A program made the translations under genes and the position numbers. Below are positions 60,736 to 64,000 of a stretch of DNA of 64,000 nucleotides, in pieces (positions within the stretch are counted from its first letter, which is position 1; each line of letters starts with the position of its first letter). Source of the stretch: Vibrio fortis (GTDB lineage: Bacteria; Pseudomonadota; Gammaproteobacteria; Enterobacterales; Vibrionaceae); contig NZ_AP025488.1 of assembly GCF_024347475.1 (NCBI RefSeq), positions 372,001-436,000 on the forward strand, given 5' to 3'. Below the pieces are notes generated by a model that saw only the letters and a list, made by a program, of their open reading frames with translations, was not told the DNA's origin and made no database searches.

Positions 60736-62196
60736 ATGGAAATGAACTCTTTATACATAGATGGACAAAGCGTTACCGCGACCTCGGGGGAAACCTTTGT
60801 TAGCACTAACCCAGCTAATGGTGAGCCGATCGCGATTGTTGGCCAAGCATCTCAATCCGACCTCGATAAAGCTGTTGAATCGGCCAAGCGCGGCTTTGCT
60901 GTGTGGTCCTCAATGACCGCTGTGGAACGCAGTCGTATTTTGATGAAGGCGGTAGAAATACTTAGAACACGAAACGATGACTTAGCAAAGCTTGAGGTTG
61001 CAGATACTGGCAAGCCACTGCAGGAAGCGATTGAGGTGGACGTCGCCTCTGGTGCTGACGTGATCGAGTACTACGCGGGCCTTGCACCTACACTGCAAGG
61101 TGAGCAGCAACCGCTCAGCGAAAGTCAGTTTTTCTATACTCGTCGTGAGCCTTTGGGGGTCTGTGCCGGGATTGGTGCTTGGAATTACCCAATTCAGATT
61201 GCAATGTGGAAATCTGCACCCGCATTAGCCGCGGGGAATGCAATGGTGTTCAAGCCTTCAGAAGAGACCCCGCTTACGGCGCTAAAACTGGCGGAAATCT
61301 TTACCGAAGCGGGTCTGCCTGACGGTGTCTTTAACGTTGTTCAGGGTGATTACCGAGTCGGCCAAATGCTGACTGCTCATCCAGATATTGCCAAAGTCTC
61401 TTTCACCGGTGAAACCGGTACCGGTAAAGCGGTAATGACTGACAGCGCTAAGACCCTTAAGTCTGTCACCATGGAACTTGGCGGTAAGTCACCAATGATC
61501 ATCTTTGATGATGCCAAGCTCGATGATGCAGTGTCTGCAGCCATGGTCGCTAACTTCTACACCCAAGGCGAAGTGTGTACTAACGGTACTCGTGTTTATG
61601 TTCATGAAAATATCTATCAAGAGTTTGTTGACCAACTTAAAGCGCGCACAGAAAAGCTCGTAGTCGGTGACCCAATGGACATCGAAACGCAAATTGGTGC
61701 GCTTATCTCCAAACAACACCTATCTAAAGTTCTTGAAGCGATTGAGATGGCTAAGCAGTCTGGCGCAACACTACTGACTGGCGGTTATCAAGTGACGGAC
61801 AACGGCCTTGCCAATGGCAACTTTGTTGTTCCAACCGTATTTGTCGATTGCGACGACGACATGCCCCACGTGCAGCAAGAGATCTTCGGCCCAGTGATGT
61901 CGGTGCTCAAATTTACCGATGAAGATGATGTGATTCGCCGAGCGAACGATACCCATTACGGCTTGGCGGCGGGGGTCTTTACCCAAAACCTAGCGCGAGC
62001 TCACCGCGTTATTCATCAAATGCAGGCAGGGATTTGTTGGGTTAACACTTGGGGGGATTCACCAGCAGAGATGCCAGTCGGTGGTTACAAGCTTTCTGGT
62101 ATTGGGCGCGAAAATGGCCCTGAAACCCTACTTCACTACACCCAAACCAAGAGCATTTTGATTGAGCTAGGTGACTACGCCAGCCCTTATGCATAA
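60736..62196 (+). CDS. betB: betaine aldehyde dehydrogenase
   Basis: BetB oxidises betaine aldehyde to glycine betaine, an osmoprotectant. The 486-residue ALDH has [56 protein letters not shown] and the nucleophile Cys near residue 280 in [15 protein letters not shown]. The tail [27 protein letters not shown] is typical of BetB. It lies between betI and betA. Confidence 0.97.
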   Translation: MEMNSLYIDGQSVTATSGETFVSTNPANGEPIAIVGQASQSDLDKAVESAKRGFAVWSSMTAVERSRILMKAVEILRTRNDDLAKLEVADTGKPLQEAIEVDVASGADVIEYYAGLAPTLQGEQQPLSESQFFYTRREPLGVCAGIGAWNYPIQIAMWKSAPALAAGNAMVFKPSEETPLTALKLAEIFTEAGLPDGVFNVVQGDYRVGQMLTAHPDIAKVSFTGETGTGKAVMTDSAKTLKSVTMELGGKSPMIIFDDAKLDDAVSAAMVANFYTQGEVCTNGTRVYVHENIYQEFVDQLKARTEKLVVGDPMDIETQIGALISKQHLSKVLEAIEMAKQSGATLLTGGYQVTDNGLANGNFVVPTVFVDCDDDMPHVQQEIFGPVMSVLKFTDEDDVIRRANDTHYGLAAGVFTQNLARAHRVIHQMQAGICWVNTWGDSPAEMPVGGYKLSGIGRENGPETLLHYTQTKSILIELGDYASPYA

Positions 62197-62223
62197 CGCT
62201 TAACCCCTCACGGAGAACAGAAC

Positions 62224-63936
62224 ATGGAACAACGCTACGATTATATTATCGTCGGCGCGGGTTCGGCCGGCTGTGTGTTGGCTGATCGGCTAACTGAAAG
62301 CGGTCAACATAGCGTTTTATTGCTAGAAGCTGGTGGTACGGATAAGAGCATTTTTATTCAGATGCCGACAGCCCTTTCTTACCCGATGAACACGGAAAAG
62401 TATGCTTGGCAGTTCGAGACTCAGCAGGAGTCAGGACTAGATGGCCGTCAACTGCATTGTCCTCGCGGCAAGGTATTAGGTGGTAGCTCGTCGATCAACG
62501 GCATGGTTTACGTGCGTGGTCACGCTTGCGACTTTGACGAGTGGGAAGAGCATGGTGCAAAAGGTTGGAACTACCAAGCGTGTCTACCTTATTTCCGCCG
62601 TGCTGAATCTTGGAATCAGGGCAGTGATGTCTATCGTGGTGGTGATGGCCCTGTTGGAACCTGTAACGGTAACGACATGGCACTGAACCCTCTTTATCAA
62701 GCATTTATTGATGCGGGTAAAGATGCGGGCTACCCAGAAACCAAAGACTACAACGGTTATCAGCAGGAAGGCTTCGGTGCTATGCATATGACGGTAGATA
62801 AAGGGGTTCGAGCCTCCACATCTAACGCATATCTACGCAGAGCACTGAAGCGTTCCAATCTCACCCTTATTAAGGGCGTGGTGGTTCGAAAGGTATTGCT
62901 AGAGCAAGACTCCAAAACATGGAAAGCAACCGGTGTTGAGTTTGAAAAATCTGGCAAGGTTCAAACGGCTTCTGCATCGAAGGAAGTGATCTCTTCAGCT
63001 GGTTCTATTGGCTCTGTTCAACTACTTCAGCTATCCGGCATTGGTCCGAAAGCGGTGCTAGAAAAAGCGGGTGTAGAGCTAAAGCATGAACTCCGTGGCG
63101 TCGGTGAAAACCTACAAGACCATCTAGAAGTGTATTTCCAGTATCACTGTAATGAACCTATCACGCTCAACAGTAAATTAGGGCTCGTTAGCAAGGGCAT
63201 GATTGGCGCAGAGTGGATTTTAACTCGCAAAGGATTAGGTGCGACTAACCACTTCGAATCTTGTGCCTTTATTCGCTCTCGCAAAGGTCTGAAATGGCCA
63301 AATATTCAATATCACTTTTTGCCTGCAGCGATGCGCTACGATGGGCAAGCGGCCTTTGATGGTCATGGTTTTCAAGTCCATGTTGGCCCGAACAAACCCG
63401 AAAGCCGAGGGACAGTGGCAATCACTTCAGCCGACCCACACGCGAAACCTGAAATCATTTTTAACTACATTTCGACAGAACAAGACCGTCAGGACTGGCG
63501 CGATTGTATTCGTCTGACGCGCGAAATTCTCTCTCAACCGGCGATGGATAAATTCCGTGGTGAAGAGATCCAACCGGGTGCTGATGTCACCACTGATGAA
63601 GCGATTGATGAGTGGGTAAAACAGAATGTTGAGAGTGCCTACCATCCGTCTTGTGGGTGCAAGATGGGCGCAAATGACGACCCAATGGCCGTGCTGGACG
63701 AAGAGTGCCGAGTACGTGGTGTGGCTAACTTACGCGTGGTCGATTCGTCGGTATTCCCAACCATCCCTAACGGGAACTTGAATGCGCCAACCATCATGGT
63801 TGCCGAGCGCGCCTCGGATTTCATATTGGGTAAAACGCCACTGGCTGCAACCGATGTACCCGTTTGGATTGCACCTCAATGGCAAGACACTCAGCGCGAA
63901 AACGAACCGTTAAGAGCATTAATCAACGAAAGCTAA
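62224..63936 (+). CDS. betA: choline dehydrogenase
   Basis: BetA is a membrane-associated FAD enzyme of the GMC family that oxidises choline to betaine aldehyde. The 570-residue product has the FAD motif [19 protein letters not shown] at residues 6-24, the GMC signatures [21 protein letters not shown] and [18 protein letters not shown], and the active-site His in [14 protein letters not shown]. Length matches BetA (about 556-571). It is the last complete gene of the window; the 64 bases after it may precede a further operon gene, which cannot be judged. Confidence 0.97.
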   Translation: MEQRYDYIIVGAGSAGCVLADRLTESGQHSVLLLEAGGTDKSIFIQMPTALSYPMNTEKYAWQFETQQESGLDGRQLHCPRGKVLGGSSSINGMVYVRGHACDFDEWEEHGAKGWNYQACLPYFRRAESWNQGSDVYRGGDGPVGTCNGNDMALNPLYQAFIDAGKDAGYPETKDYNGYQQEGFGAMHMTVDKGVRASTSNAYLRRALKRSNLTLIKGVVVRKVLLEQDSKTWKATGVEFEKSGKVQTASASKEVISSAGSIGSVQLLQLSGIGPKAVLEKAGVELKHELRGVGENLQDHLEVYFQYHCNEPITLNSKLGLVSKGMIGAEWILTRKGLGATNHFESCAFIRSRKGLKWPNIQYHFLPAAMRYDGQAAFDGHGFQVHVGPNKPESRGTVAITSADPHAKPEIIFNYISTEQDRQDWRDCIRLTREILSQPAMDKFRGEEIQPGADVTTDEAIDEWVKQNVESAYHPSCGCKMGANDDPMAVLDEECRVRGVANLRVVDSSVFPTIPNGNLNAPTIMVAERASDFILGKTPLAATDVPVWIAPQWQDTQRENEPLRALINES

Positions 63937-64000
63937 TTACATATCGAGAATCGGTCGCGCATAAAGACCGAGCAAAAAGTATGAGTCAGAAACCACATCG

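Noticed and set aside
63981..64000. Possible start of a further gene after betA (ATG AGT CAG)
   Set aside because: Only 20 bases are visible and no good ribosome binding site precedes it, so no call can be supported.

Overview
This window looks like a chromosomal segment from a marine Vibrio, probably the second chromosome. The evidence is the adjacent pdxH and vqmR-vqmA loci, a chromosomal qnr gene, a betIBA osmoprotection operon, chitin-type catabolism, moderate GC content and tight gene packing. I saw no insertion sequence, prophage, CRISPR array, rRNA or tRNA. The species cannot be named from this sequence alone.

Layout. 1-1015: the 3'-truncated start of a DctB-type sensor kinase. 1108-1743: pdxH. 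1914-3022: a VqmR/VqmA quorum-sensing locus, with sRNA, receptor gene and a palindromic VqmA-like box. 3095-6172: two paralogous exported coiled-coil/PEGA proteins, one fused to a formylglycine-generating-enzyme-like domain. 6642-13136: AraC-type regulator, PutA, a free-standing ALDH-like protein and PutP (proline catabolism). 13599-14883: two small proteins and an Lrp-family regulator. 14968-17223: a DUF445 protein, then a DmeF-type metal exporter with a MarR regulator. 17416-23956: ABC exporter, CtlX-like arginine-deiminase-fold enzyme, lipase-like hydrolase, EptA-type phosphoethanolamine transferase and an outer-membrane barrel. 24203-36319: a complete agmatine/putrescine pathway. 36646-37302: qnr. 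37358-40568: a small exported protein, an EAL phosphodiesterase and a chemoreceptor. 40685-46966: a GntR/UTRA-controlled ABC importer with two phosphatase-type enzymes. 47060-57377: an amino-sugar-acid pathway. 57615-59745: a LruC-domain protein and a lipoprotein. 60066-63936: betI-betB-betA.

How the genes work together. The polyamine block converts agmatine to N-carbamoylputrescine (AguA) and putrescine (AguB). PuuA, PuuB, PuuC and PuuD then take putrescine through gamma-glutamylated intermediates to GABA, and GabT/GabD-type enzymes take GABA to succinate. PuuR sits in the middle, and an 18-bp palindrome in the puuA-puuD divergent promoter resembles the E. coli PuuR site.

The most interesting region is 47060-57377. 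A D-aminoacylase-family deacetylase, a PLP D-amino-acid deaminase-like enzyme, RidA, an SSS transporter, a KDG-type kinase, a KDPG aldolase, a GH20 hexosaminidase and an RpiR regulator together fit catabolism of N-acetylglucosaminic acid, the oxidised end of LPMO-cleaved chitin. The expected route is deacetylation to glucosaminate, deamination to 2-keto-3-deoxygluconate, phosphorylation to KDPG, then aldol cleavage to pyruvate and glyceraldehyde-3-phosphate.

A second system of unclear substrate is the importer at 41625-46966. Its two phosphatase-type enzymes have no signal peptides, which suggests import of an intact phosphorylated or phosphonate compound that is hydrolysed in the cytoplasm. 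All assignments are read by eye from sequence and translation; no database search was run.
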